DNA of 64,000 bases from Methylobacterium sp. UNC378MF. Lineage in GTDB: Bacteria > Pseudomonadota > Alphaproteobacteria > Rhizobiales > Beijerinckiaceae. Location: positions 124,001 to 188,000 of the forward strand of contig NZ_FMWU01000006.1 in NCBI RefSeq assembly GCF_900103195.1, written 5' to 3'. A program made the position numbers and the translations under genes. A model generated the notes under the pieces. It searched no databases. It saw nothing but the letters and a program-made list of their open reading frames with translations, and had not been told where the DNA came from. Shown piece by piece: positions 34,812-43,594 of the stretch (the stretch's first letter is position 1; every line of letters starts with the position of its first letter).

Positions 34812-36002
34812 ATGAGCATGCAGTCCGGTCGCCGCGTCGGTGTCGCGTTCGTTGGCATGGGGGGCGCCGTCGCCACCACCGCCATCGCCGGCATCGAGAT
34901 GATCAAATCCGGCTCGAACCGGCTCGACGGGCTGCCGCTCGCCGGCCTCTCCGTGGCGGGCCTGGCCGATTACAAGGATCTCGTCTTCGGCGGCTGGGAC
35001 CTGAACGGCGACGACCTCGCCTCGGCTGCGAGCGGCCACGGCGTGCTCTCGAAGGACGATATCGAGAACGGCGCCCAGGTCCTGAAGGGGATCACCCCCT
35101 GGCCGGCGGTGGGCAGTGCCAAGTTCTGCAAGAACATCGACGGCCAGAACCGCATCGTCGCCAAGGACCACCGCGAGGCGGTCTCGGTGATCGCGAACGA
35201 TCTCCGCCGCTTCCAGAAGGAGAGCAACCTCGACGACGTGGTCGTGGTGAACCTCGCCTCCACGGAGCGCTGGCCCGACCTGAACGACCCGACCCTGAAC
35301 TCGACCGCCGCCTTCGAGAAGGGGCTGGATTCGAGCGACGAGGCGATCTCGCCCGCGATGCTCTACGCCTACGCGGCGATCAAGAGCGGCATCCCCTATG
35401 CCAACTTCACCCCGAGCGTGGCCGCGGACGTTCCGGCGCTCCTGGACCTCGCCAAGGAGCTGAACGTCCCGGTGGCCGGCAAGGACGGCAAGACCGGGCA
35501 GACCATGATGAAGACGGTGCTGGCCCCCGCCTTCAAGGCCCGCGCCCTCCACGTCGACGGCTGGTTCTCGACGAACATCCTGGGCAACCGCGACGGCCTC
35601 GCCCTGAACGATCCGAATTCACTCCAGTCGAAGCTCAACACCAAGGGCACGGTGCTCGATTCGATCCTCGGCTACCCGGTCGAGGACCATCTCGTGCACA
35701 TCCACTATTACCGCCCGCGCGGCGACGACAAGGAAGCCTGGGACAACATCGACGTCACCGGCTTCATGGGCCAGCGGATGCAGATCAAGGTGAACTTCCT
35801 CTGCAAGGACTCGATCCTGGCGGCGCCGCTGGTCATCGAGATCGCCCGCGTCCTCGACCTCGCCAACAAGCGCGGCGACGGCGGCGTGCAGGAGCAGCTC
35901 TCGACCTTCTTCAAGGCCCCGATGGTCAAGAACGGCCACGGGCCGGAGCACGCCTTCGGCAAGCAGGAGAAGATGCTCCACGACTGGCTGGGCGTGCACT
36001 GA
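34812..36002 (+). CDS. ino1: Inositol-3-phosphate synthase
   Basis: 396 residues, the shorter prokaryotic form. VGVAFVGMGGAVATTAIAG (residues ~9-27) is the NAD-binding loop; KDGKTGQTMMKTVLAPAFKA and GYPVEDHLVHIHYYRPRGDD belong to the catalytic myo-inositol-1-phosphate synthase domain. It isomerises glucose-6-phosphate to 1L-myo-inositol-1-phosphate. It opens a plus-strand run of genes to 44972 whose members (GT4, PIG-L, dehydrogenase, isomerase) act on inositol- and sugar-type substrates; I infer it supplies the cyclitol precursor. An AAGGAC site lies about 11 bases before ATG. Confidence 0.92.
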   Translation: MSMQSGRRVGVAFVGMGGAVATTAIAGIEMIKSGSNRLDGLPLAGLSVAGLADYKDLVFGGWDLNGDDLASAASGHGVLSKDDIENGAQVLKGITPWPAVGSAKFCKNIDGQNRIVAKDHREAVSVIANDLRRFQKESNLDDVVVVNLASTERWPDLNDPTLNSTAAFEKGLDSSDEAISPAMLYAYAAIKSGIPYANFTPSVAADVPALLDLAKELNVPVAGKDGKTGQTMMKTVLAPAFKARALHVDGWFSTNILGNRDGLALNDPNSLQSKLNTKGTVLDSILGYPVEDHLVHIHYYRPRGDDKEAWDNIDVTGFMGQRMQIKVNFLCKDSILAAPLVIEIARVLDLANKRGDGGVQEQLSTFFKAPMVKNGHGPEHAFGKQEKMLHDWLGVH

Positions 36003-36029
36003 ACGGACCGAGCGCGCCGCCGCGCACGG

Positions 36030-36138
36030 CTCCTCCCCTTGCGGGGAGGAGTTGGAGGTGGGGGTGATGCAGGATTGAGCGATCCGGTGCCGCCTGCACC
36101 ACCCCACCCCCTGACCCCTCCCCACAAGGGGGAGGGGA
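36030..36138. repeat. Palindromic dispersed repeat between ino1 and HD-like gene, copy 1
   Basis: CTCCTCCCCTTGCGGGGAGG begins it; a complementary CCCTCCCCACAAGGGGGAGG ends it, flanking a GGTGGGGGTG / CACCCCACCCC pair. A second, very similar copy occupies 42098-42204. Neither shows transposase remnants. Confidence 0.75.
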
Positions 36139-36234
36139 CGCGCTTCGACCTTCGTATGTTGGAGAGCCGGAAGGGTTCGTGGAGCGTCTGGTGAAGGCCT
36201 CACCCGAACTGCTGTACGCGGTCTGAAAGAAACG

Positions 36235-37164
36235 ATGCCCAGCGAGAACCACCCGTCGCAATCCGGCGCCGCCGCGCCCGAGGCCTTGCGCGACCTTCTG
36301 GTCGAGATGAACGACCTCAAGCGCGTCCGCTCTGCGGGCCGTACCGGGTCGATCGCCGAGCGCCTGTTCGCGCAGGGCTGGGGCCTCCTCACCGGCGGGA
36401 CCCCGCCGGAGGATGTCGCCCTCGACATCACGGCAACGACCCTCGCGGCGACACGCCTCTGCGACCTCGACGCCGCCTTCCTGACCGCGGCTGGGCTCTC
36501 CGAGGAGGCGGCTTCCGCGGTGCTGGTCGCGGGCTTCGATGCCGTAACCGGAGACCTCGATCTGGATCTGCGGGCCCGCCTGCGCGCGCGGCTCGCGCCA
36601 CGTCCGGCGGGCAATCCCGGACCGCTGCCGGGTTTCGTCGGCGCCCTGGCGCAGCAGCCGCGGGCGGGCGTCACCTGTCCCGGCCGCGCCCGCATCCTGC
36701 TGGAGCCGCCCGAGAACCACGCCGAGCATTGCCTGATCGTGGCCGCCTACGGCGTCTGCCTCAGCCCCTTCTACCGGGCCGACCCCGGCACCGTGTTCCT
36801 GGCCGCGATGGCGCACCACTTCCACAACGCCGCGATGCCGGATGCGGGGTTTACCGGCGAGATGCTGCTCGGCGACCATCTCGGGCCGATCATGGCTACA
36901 ACAACCGCCTGGGCGCTGGCCGAGCTCTCAGAGCCCCTGCGTGGTCAGGTCGAGCGCGCCCGGGCGGTCCTGCCCGACGATGCAACCGCGGAAGGCCGCG
37001 CCTTCCACGCCGCGGATTGTATCGATCGGGTCTTGCAGATCGCCCAGCACCTGCGCGGGGCCTCGACCACGATGGGGATGGTGCTCGACGAGTGGGAGCT
37101 GGTCCATGCCGGCCCGGTGAAGGGTTTCCACGACCGTGTCCTCGCCGACATGCGCATCCCTTGA
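36235..37164 (+). CDS. HD-like helical protein, putative phosphohydrolase
   Basis: 309 residues. The first ~120 residues are helical and unassigned. From residue ~160 an HD-domain-like pattern appears: ENHAEHCLIVAAYG (H162/H165), AMAHHFHNAAMPDAG (H194-H197) and AADCIDRVLQIAQ (D261/D264). This resembles the metal-binding H...HH...D of HD hydrolases, with HH replacing HD, so activity is uncertain. It lies between ino1 and the methyltransferase. A phosphatase removing inositol phosphate is one possibility; it is an inference from context. Confidence 0.55.
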   Translation: MPSENHPSQSGAAAPEALRDLLVEMNDLKRVRSAGRTGSIAERLFAQGWGLLTGGTPPEDVALDITATTLAATRLCDLDAAFLTAAGLSEEAASAVLVAGFDAVTGDLDLDLRARLRARLAPRPAGNPGPLPGFVGALAQQPRAGVTCPGRARILLEPPENHAEHCLIVAAYGVCLSPFYRADPGTVFLAAMAHHFHNAAMPDAGFTGEMLLGDHLGPIMATTTAWALAELSEPLRGQVERARAVLPDDATAEGRAFHAADCIDRVLQIAQHLRGASTTMGMVLDEWELVHAGPVKGFHDRVLADMRIP

Positions 37165-37208
37165 TCGCCGGATCCATCCGCCCATCTGCCCGGGCGGTCC
37201 CGAGAGCC

Positions 37209-38390
37209 ATGATCCCGTTCGAACTCACATCGCCGGATACCGGCAACCCGCTGAAGGCCGACGGCCCGCATGCCCTGCGCGATGCGGTGACCGGCGCGCG
37301 CTGGCCCGTGATCGACGGGATCCCGTACCTGCGCGTCGGCCGCGAGGCCTTGATCGAGCGGGTGCTGGCCCATCTCGACGCGGGTGAGCCCGACGAGGCG
37401 CTCGCCGCCCTCTTGGTCGATCAGGACGATTGGTGGAACGGGCCGCCCGCCGATCCCGCCGGGATCATCCGGCTGATCAAGGACCGGCGCACGGCGACGC
37501 TGCGCGATGCGGTCGAACGCCTCGGCTGGGGCCGGGTCGGCGACTATTTCCTGCACCGCTGGAGCGACCCGACCTACTTGGCCGGGCTGTCGCTGCTGGA
37601 GGCGCACTGGAACGAGCCCATCTGCGTCTTCGAATTCGCCTGCGGCATCGGCCATTACCTGCGAGAGCTGCAGCGGCGCGGCTGCAAGGTCGCCGGCGCG
37701 GACGTGGTCTTCGCCAAGCTCTGGGTCGCGCGCCACTGGGTCGTCGCCGAGAAGGCGCAGCTCGTCTGCTTCGATGCGGGCTCGCCGCATTGGCCGATCC
37801 CGGGGGCACCCGTCGACCTCGTCGCGTGCAACGACGCCTTCTACTTCCTCGACGACAAGGCCGCCCTTCTCGATTGCCTCCGTCAGAATGCCGGCGACGA
37901 TGGCTGGCTGGCGCTCAGCCACATCCACAACCGCGACTGCCCGGGCTTCTCCGCCGGTCGCGCGGTGACGGCCGAGGAGATCGCCGAGCTGTTTCCCGAC
38001 GCCCTGGTCTACGACGACGCGGATCTGACCCGGGCGCTTGTCGCGGCGCGGGCGCCGGTCCCGCAGGAGCCCGGGTCCCTCCGGACCTGCGAAGCCTTCT
38101 CGGTGGTGTGCGGTCCCGGCATGCGACCGGCGCCCCGTGCGGTGGTCGACGGCCTGACCCTGCCGAGGCCCGGAACGGTGCTGCGGCTCAACCCGCTCTA
38201 CGTGCCCGAAGCCGACGGATACAGCGTTCGCTGGCCGTCGGAGCGCTACGAGGCGGAATACGCCCCCCGCGCCACCTACCCGATGCGCTCGCCCGGCCCC
38301 GAAACCGTGACCTTCGAGGGCAGCCTCGACGCGCCGGAGACGCAGCGCGTGCGCGTGCGCGAATTCGTCGACCTGCCGGAGCGCTGGTGA
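37209..38390 (+). CDS. SAM-dependent methyltransferase with N-terminal Trm112-like segment
   Basis: 393 residues from ATG 37209. Residues 22-42 (ALRDAVTGARWPVIDGIPYL) resemble a Trm112-type module without the zinc cysteines. The class I methyltransferase core has VFEFACGIGHYLRELQRRG (residues 140-158, motif I) and LVACNDAFYFLDDKAALLDC (post-I region). The last ~150 residues have no recognised domain. Start is 44 bases after the HD-like gene; the next gene overlaps its stop (TGATG). A small-molecule substrate is likely, given neighbours. Confidence 0.8.
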   Translation: MIPFELTSPDTGNPLKADGPHALRDAVTGARWPVIDGIPYLRVGREALIERVLAHLDAGEPDEALAALLVDQDDWWNGPPADPAGIIRLIKDRRTATLRDAVERLGWGRVGDYFLHRWSDPTYLAGLSLLEAHWNEPICVFEFACGIGHYLRELQRRGCKVAGADVVFAKLWVARHWVVAEKAQLVCFDAGSPHWPIPGAPVDLVACNDAFYFLDDKAALLDCLRQNAGDDGWLALSHIHNRDCPGFSAGRAVTAEEIAELFPDALVYDDADLTRALVAARAPVPQEPGSLRTCEAFSVVCGPGMRPAPRAVVDGLTLPRPGTVLRLNPLYVPEADGYSVRWPSERYEAEYAPRATYPMRSPGPETVTFEGSLDAPETQRVRVREFVDLPERW

Positions 38391-39385
38391 TGGACGGGGT
38401 CGGCTGGGGCATCGTCGGCTATGGCTGGGTCGCCCGCGACTACATGGAGCCCGGCATCCGCGCGGCTGGGCATCGGTTGGTCGCGGTCTGCGATCCGAAC
38501 CCGGACAGCCGCGCCGCCGCCGAAGGCGCGGGCGCCCGCAGCCATGCCGACCTCGCCGGCCTGATCACCGAGCCGGACGTCGAGGCGGTCTACGTGGCGA
38601 CGCCGAACCACCTTCACCGCGGCGCGGTCGAGGCCCTGGCGGCCGCCGGCAAGGCGGTGCTCTGCGAGAAGCCGATGGCGGCGACGCTCGTGGACGCCGA
38701 GGCCATCGTCCGCGCCGTCGAGGCCCACAATATTTTCTACGGCACGGCCTTCGACCAGCGGCACCATCCGGCCCACCGGGCGATCCGCGCGCAGGTCGAG
38801 ACCGGGCGGCTCGGCATCGTGACGGCGGTGCGGATCGTCTATGCCTGCTGGCTCGGGCGCGACTGGTCAGAGGCCGGCCAGCCGAACTGGCGGATCGATG
38901 CCGCCCAGGCTGGCGGCGGCGCGCTGATGGACCTCGCGCCGCACGGACTCGACCTCGTGGAGTTCCTGATCGGCGAGCCGATCACCACCATCGCGGCCCT
39001 GACCCAGACCCGGGCCCAGGATTACGCCGTCGATGACGGCGCCCTTCTGATCGGCCGCACCGCTGGCGGCGCGCTGGCGAGCCTGCACGTCGCCTACAAT
39101 TGCCCCGACGCGCTGCCCCGCCGCCGCCTGGAGGTGGTCGGCACGAAGGGCATGCTGGTGGCCGAGAACACGATGGGCCAGACGGCCGGCGGTGCGCTGG
39201 TGTTCATCGACGGTGCCAGTGGTCGCCCGGACCCGCTCGCCTTCGATCCCGAGAGTTCGCCCTTCACCGAGCAGGTGCGGGCCTTCGGCTCGGCCCTGCG
39301 TCGGCCCGAGGAGCGGGCGGCGTGGTCGGCGGCACGAGACCTTCACACGATGCGGCTCGTCGCCCGCGCCTACGGGCAGGGGTAG
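38390..39385 (+). CDS. Gfo/Idh/MocA family dehydrogenase
   Basis: 331 residues; ATG 38390 overlaps the previous stop. GIVGYGWVARDYM is the NAD(P) Rossmann motif; VLCEKPMAATL carries the EKP lysine; GGGALMDLAPHGLDLVEFL holds the conserved Asp/His catalytic region. The family oxidises or epimerises sugars and cyclitols (IolG is a member). With ino1 in the same run, an inositol or glycosyl-inositol substrate is plausible but inferred. Confidence 0.88.
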   Translation: MDGVGWGIVGYGWVARDYMEPGIRAAGHRLVAVCDPNPDSRAAAEGAGARSHADLAGLITEPDVEAVYVATPNHLHRGAVEALAAAGKAVLCEKPMAATLVDAEAIVRAVEAHNIFYGTAFDQRHHPAHRAIRAQVETGRLGIVTAVRIVYACWLGRDWSEAGQPNWRIDAAQAGGGALMDLAPHGLDLVEFLIGEPITTIAALTQTRAQDYAVDDGALLIGRTAGGALASLHVAYNCPDALPRRRLEVVGTKGMLVAENTMGQTAGGALVFIDGASGRPDPLAFDPESSPFTEQVRAFGSALRRPEERAAWSAARDLHTMRLVARAYGQG

Positions 39386-39442
39386 CGAGCATTGGACAGG
39401 ATCAGCGAACGCCGAGCCTCGACCCGATCCATACCGTCCCAG

Positions 39443-39558
39443 CCCTCATCCTGAGGTGCCCGCGCCAGCGGGCCTCGAAGGAGGGCTCCAGGGATCGCAC
39501 GGCCGGCTGGGATCCTCCTTCGAGGCCTTCGCGGCGCTCCGGCACCTCAGGATGAGGG
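39443..39558. repeat. Palindromic dispersed repeat, CCTCATCCTGAGGTGCC type, copy 1
   Basis: CCCTCATCCTGAGGTGCC at the left end is matched by GGCACCTCAGGATGAGGGGG at the right end; inner arms CGAAGGAGG and CCTCCTTCG also pair. A shorter copy is at 43508-43556. It occupies the gap before the YcaO gene. Confidence 0.8.
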
Positions 39559-39610
39559 GGATGGATGGGATGAGGCGTGGCGCACGGTTCGAGGAAGACG
39601 GGAACACGAC

Positions 39611-41212
39611 GTGAGCAACGCAGACGCCTTCCACGACCAGGATGACCGCGCTCGCCACGAGCGGATCAAGGCGCCGCGCCCCTACCGCTTCGGCGCCAAG
39701 CGGCCGATCGAGGGGCTGCCCGAGACCCTGCCCGATCCTGTGCGCGCCTATCTCGACGTCCTGCCGGAGGGGCGCGTCGTCGGCTTCCCGCTGGCGCCCC
39801 TCGACCGCACCGGTATCCCGGTCTGGTTCGTGGCCCTTTTCCTCGACGACCCGTACTTCGTCGGCGCGATGCCGTCGGGCATCGGCTACGGTGCCACCGA
39901 CGAGGAGGCGCTGATCGGCGCGGTCGCGGAGATCGCCGAGAACCTGATGCCCTCACTCGCGGTCCTGCCCCGGGCCAAGGAGCGGGCGAGCTACACCGAT
40001 CTCGCGCGCGTCTACGGCCAAAAATCCGTCGCCGACCCGCTGACGCTGTGCCTGCCGGCCGGCTCCCCGGTCGGCCGCGACACGGTCCTCGAATGGACGC
40101 CCAGCGTCCGGCACGCCACGGGCGAGATCGTGCTGATGCCGCTCGACGTCGCCGCCACCGACTATTTCGAGCTGTCGGAGGGCTACCGGCCCTTCACCAA
40201 CCTGATCACCAACGGCCTCGGCGCCGGGCCGGACGTGCCCTTCGCGCTGGGACACGGCGTGCTGGAGCTGCTGCAGCGGGACGGGAACGGCCTGCTGTTC
40301 CGGGCACTGGACCAGGGCGTGATGCTCGACCTCGACGGCATCGGCCCGGAGAACGCCGCGATGCTGACCCGGCTGAAGGATCTGGGCATCCGCGCCCTGC
40401 CGAAATTCGCCACCGACCAGTTCGGCCTGACCAACCTCTACGTCGTCGGCTACGACGAGGATCCGGCGCGCACGCCGGCGCCGATCGCGCTGTCGGCCTG
40501 CGGCGAGGCCTGCGACCCGGACCGGGAGCGGGCCCTGCGCAAGGCGCTCCTGGAGTTCCAGGCCGCGCGGGTGCGCAAGACCTTCGGGCACGGGCCCCTC
40601 GACCTGGCCGCCACGGTGACGCCGCCGGGCTACATCGATGCCTTTATTCAGAAGGCGCTCCCCAGCCTGGACCTCGAGGAGAGCCGCGCCCTGCAGGCGA
40701 TGCTCGAATGGATCGAGATGCCGGCGGCCGACCTCCGCGGCGTTCTCGCCGACACGGTCTATTCCGAGCGGAGCACCAAGCGCTTCGCGGAGCTACCCTC
40801 CACTCCGGCCGCCGACGGCCATGCACGGGGCAAGATCGCCTGCGACCGGCTCACGCAGTCCGGGTTCGACGTCCTCTACGTCGATTGCACGCCGCCCGGC
40901 GGCGGGGTCGGCGTGGTCAAGGCGATCGTGCCGGGGCTCGAAGTCGAGACCATGAGCTATTACCGGATCGGCGAGCGCAACACGAAGAAGCTCCTCGACC
41001 GCGATCATCCGCTGATCCGATTCGGCACCGAGAGCGAGACCTTGCGCCCGGTGCGCCTCACGCCGGAGGCCCTCGAGCGCTTCGGCGGCCAGCCGCTGTT
41101 CGACGTGGCCCTGGCCGAGACGATCGTCGGTCGGCACTATCCGCTGTACCGCGAACCGGAATCGCATCACGCGCCATTCCGGCTCGCTCAGCGCAAGGGG
41201 AGGGCGGCGTGA
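39611..41212 (+). CDS. YcaO-domain ATP-dependent enzyme
   Basis: 533 residues from GTG 39611. YcaO motifs: GAVAEIAENLM (103-113, first ATP/Mg helix), TNLITNGLGAGPDVP with GHGVLELLQRDG (214-225), ALRKALLEFQAARVRK (308-323, Glu/Gln pair), and GVVKAIVPGLEVETM (434-448). YcaO proteins activate backbone amides with ATP to form azolines, amidines, thioamides or other products; some act outside RiPP pathways. The usual SxExxER of YcaO is degenerate (AEIAE). No TfuA, dehydrogenase-flavoprotein or precursor peptide lies near, so a non-ribosomal small-molecule role is likely. The TIM-barrel gene overlaps its stop by four bases (GTGA), so translation is coupled. Confidence 0.88.
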   Translation: MSNADAFHDQDDRARHERIKAPRPYRFGAKRPIEGLPETLPDPVRAYLDVLPEGRVVGFPLAPLDRTGIPVWFVALFLDDPYFVGAMPSGIGYGATDEEALIGAVAEIAENLMPSLAVLPRAKERASYTDLARVYGQKSVADPLTLCLPAGSPVGRDTVLEWTPSVRHATGEIVLMPLDVAATDYFELSEGYRPFTNLITNGLGAGPDVPFALGHGVLELLQRDGNGLLFRALDQGVMLDLDGIGPENAAMLTRLKDLGIRALPKFATDQFGLTNLYVVGYDEDPARTPAPIALSACGEACDPDRERALRKALLEFQAARVRKTFGHGPLDLAATVTPPGYIDAFIQKALPSLDLEESRALQAMLEWIEMPAADLRGVLADTVYSERSTKRFAELPSTPAADGHARGKIACDRLTQSGFDVLYVDCTPPGGGVGVVKAIVPGLEVETMSYYRIGERNTKKLLDRDHPLIRFGTESETLRPVRLTPEALERFGGQPLFDVALAETIVGRHYPLYREPESHHAPFRLAQRKGRAA

Positions 41213-42081
41213 CGCTCCGGTTCGCCTACAACACCAATGGCGCGGCCAACCACCGACTCGACGACGCGATCCACCTGATCAAGGCGGCCGGCTACGACGG
41301 AGTCGCACTCACCCTCGACATCCACCACCTCGATCCCTTCTCCGAGAACTGGGCCGCCGAGGCCGGCCGGGTGGCGAGCCTGCTCGAGAAGCTGGAGCTG
41401 ACCTGCGTCATCGAGACGGGGGCCCGCTTTCTGCTCGATCCCAACGCGAAGCACGAACCGACCTTGGTGACGGCGGATGCCGCGGGCCGGGCCCGGCGGG
41501 TCGGCTTCCTCAAGCGGGCGATCGCGATCGGTGCCATGCTCTCCGCCGAGGCGGTCTCGTTCTGGGCCGGCGTGCCGAAGCCCGGCGTCGATCATGGCGA
41601 GGCCCGGCGCTGGCTGGAAGAGGGACTGCACGAGGTCGCAGGTTTTGCCGCCGAAGCCGGCATCGTGCCCTGCCTGGAGCCCGAGCCCGGCATGCTGATC
41701 GAGACGCTCGACGATTATGCCGCCCTCGACGTGCCGGGGCTGAAGCTCGCCCTCGACACCGGCCACTGCCTCGTCACGGGGGAGCGGGACCCTGCGGTGG
41801 CGGTGCGGGAATTCGCCGGCCGGATCGGCACCGTGGCGATCGAGGACATGAAGCGCGGCAGCCACATCCACCTTCCTTTCGGGGAGGGCGACATGGACGT
41901 GCCGGGTGTGCTGGAGGCCCTGGAGGAGATCGGCTTCGGCAAGCTGATCTGCGTCGAGCTGTCCCGCGAGAGCCACCGGGCCGACGTGATGATCCCGCAG
42001 GCGCTGGACTACCTCCGCGGCTGCCGCCGGCCCGGCCCGGTGTTGGGCGGCGGGCAGGAGACACGGCGGCAATGGCAGTGA
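41209..42081 (+). CDS. Xylose isomerase-like TIM barrel protein
   Basis: 290 residues; GTG 41209 overlaps the YcaO stop. AAGYDGVALTLDIHHLDP, LEPEPGMLIETLDDYAAL, LKLALDTGHCLVTGE and VAIEDMKRGSHIHLPFGEGD are the metal-binding strands of sugar phosphate isomerase/epimerase (IolE/IolI/Hyi type) barrels. It likely isomerises a sugar or inosose-type intermediate. Coupling with YcaO and neighbouring IolG-like dehydrogenase suggest one pathway. Confidence 0.85.
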   Translation: MTLRFAYNTNGAANHRLDDAIHLIKAAGYDGVALTLDIHHLDPFSENWAAEAGRVASLLEKLELTCVIETGARFLLDPNAKHEPTLVTADAAGRARRVGFLKRAIAIGAMLSAEAVSFWAGVPKPGVDHGEARRWLEEGLHEVAGFAAEAGIVPCLEPEPGMLIETLDDYAALDVPGLKLALDTGHCLVTGERDPAVAVREFAGRIGTVAIEDMKRGSHIHLPFGEGDMDVPGVLEALEEIGFGKLICVELSRESHRADVMIPQALDYLRGCRRPGPVLGGGQETRRQWQ

Positions 42082-42097
42082 GAGTGGCGGCCCATCT

Positions 42098-42204
42098 CTC
42101 CTCCCCCTTGCGGGGAGGAGCCGGAGGTGGGGGTGGTGCAGGATGGGGCGCTACGGTGCCTTCTGCACCACCCCCACCCCTACCCCTCCCCGCAAGGGGG
42201 AGGG
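42098..42204. repeat. Palindromic dispersed repeat, copy 2
   Basis: Begins CTCCTCCCCCTTGCGGGGAG and ends CCCTCCCCGCAAGGGGGAGG, with inner GGTGGGGGTGGTGCAGGATG; nearly the same as 36030-36138. Lies between the TIM-barrel and GT4 genes. Confidence 0.75.
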
Positions 42205-42241
42205 AATTCCGTCCCGCCCGCGCCCCGGACCGCGTGCCAGC

Positions 42242-43480
42242 ATGAGAATCCTCTTCCTCAGCCGCCGCTACTTCCCCGCCATATCGGGCATGAGCGTCTA
42301 TGCGCAGAACCTGCTGCGCGAGCTGGCCGATGCCGGTCACGACGTCACGATGATCTCGCAGTATCGCGGCGACGCCTTCGGCACTCGCGTCTACGGGGGC
42401 GGGCCCCCACCGCCCGTCCCGGGGGTGCGGGTGATCGGCCTGGAGCAGCTGGGCGAGCAGACCTCCGGCGATTTCGAGCGCGACATCGCCACGATGGTGG
42501 ACGCGATCTGCCGGGAGCACGCCGAAAAGCCCTTCGACATCCTGCACGCGCAATACGGATACCCGACCGGTTGGGCGGTGCTGCTCGCCGCGCGCAAGCT
42601 CGGGGTTCCGAGCGTCGTCTCGATCCAGGGCGGCGACGGCCACTGGGTCGGATCCTGCTGCGAGACCCATCGGGTCGCCATGTGCGAGGTCCTGGCCCAC
42701 GCCAACGCGCTGCTGATCGGCGGCGCCTCCTTCGTGGACGAGGTCTGCGGGCGGCTCGGATCGGATCCCGCGCGCTTCACCATCGTGCCCGGCGCGGTCG
42801 ACACGGACCGGTTCGCGCAACAGACGCCCGACGGCTTGCCGGCACCCCATGCCGGGCCGGTGCGGCTGTTCTATCACGGCCGGGTCGACCGCCGGAAAGG
42901 CGTGCTCGACTTCATCGACGCCCTGGCGATCCTGCGCGCGCAGGGTACGCCTTTCGCGGCCACGATCTCGGGGATCGGGCCCGACGTCGAGCCGGCCCAG
43001 GCGCTCGCTGCCGAGCTGGCCTTCTCGGAGCGCGAGATCGCCTTCACGGGCTATGCCGAATACGGCTCCGTGCCCGAACTCTACCGACGCGCCGACGTGT
43101 TCGTCTCGCCGACCTACGCGGAAGGGTTCTCCAACACGATCCTTGAGGCGCTGGCGGCCGGCCTCGCCACGGTCTCCTGCCACGCCGTCGGCGTCTCGGA
43201 CTGCCTACGCGACGGCGAGAACGGATTGCTGGTCGATCCCGGCGATGTGCCGGCGCAGGCGGCCGCGTTGACCCGGATCATCACGGACGAGGGTCTGCGC
43301 CGCCGCATCGCGACGGCCGGGCTGGAGGAGTGCCGGCGGGTCTATTCCTGGCACGCGGTCGGGCGGCAGATCATGGACGTCTACGCCCGCGTGCGCCACG
43401 AAAGGCCGGCTGCCGACTTCGCGACGGACCTGCCCTACGATCCCAGCTGCCGGTTCCGCGCCGAGCCGCATCTGCTCTGA
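42242..43480 (+). CDS. GT4 family glycosyltransferase (MshA/BshA-like)
   Basis: 412 residues from ATG 42242. FPAISGMSVYAQNLLREL (11-28) opens the GT-B fold; FYHGRVDRRKGVLDFIDAL (210-228) and SPTYAEGFSNTILEAL (289-304, E294/E302 forming E-x7-E) are GT4 donor-site motifs. MshA (mycothiol) and BshA (bacillithiol) are members that join UDP-GlcNAc to inositol phosphate or malate. A PIG-L deacetylase two genes on and ino1 upstream match that arrangement. Donor and acceptor are inferred only. Confidence 0.85.
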   Translation: MRILFLSRRYFPAISGMSVYAQNLLRELADAGHDVTMISQYRGDAFGTRVYGGGPPPPVPGVRVIGLEQLGEQTSGDFERDIATMVDAICREHAEKPFDILHAQYGYPTGWAVLLAARKLGVPSVVSIQGGDGHWVGSCCETHRVAMCEVLAHANALLIGGASFVDEVCGRLGSDPARFTIVPGAVDTDRFAQQTPDGLPAPHAGPVRLFYHGRVDRRKGVLDFIDALAILRAQGTPFAATISGIGPDVEPAQALAAELAFSEREIAFTGYAEYGSVPELYRRADVFVSPTYAEGFSNTILEALAAGLATVSCHAVGVSDCLRDGENGLLVDPGDVPAQAAALTRIITDEGLRRRIATAGLEECRRVYSWHAVGRQIMDVYARVRHERPAADFATDLPYDPSCRFRAEPHLL

Positions 43481-43507
43481 AGGCGCCCGACAGATATCCG
43501 ATTCGCG

Positions 43508-43556
43508 CCCTCATCCTGAGGTGCTTCCGCTGCGCTCCGGCACCTCGGGATGAGCG
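43508..43556. repeat. Palindromic dispersed repeat, CCTCATCCTGAGG type, copy 2
   Basis: CCCTCATCCTGAGGTGC and GGCACCTCGGGATGAG pair around a short core (TTCCGCTGCGCTCC). A short version of the element at 39443-39558. Confidence 0.75.
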
Positions 43557-43594
43557 CGACGGTTGGACATCCCCCAGCCGATAGGCCCTGAACC

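Noticed and set aside
36030..36138. Considered as a transcription terminator for ino1
   Set aside because: Long palindrome lacks a T-run and recurs at 42098, so it is a dispersed repeat, though it might still affect transcription.
39386..39610. Possible RiPP precursor before YcaO
   Set aside because: The gap is a palindromic repeat; frames there are fragments of that repeat and also occur at 43508.
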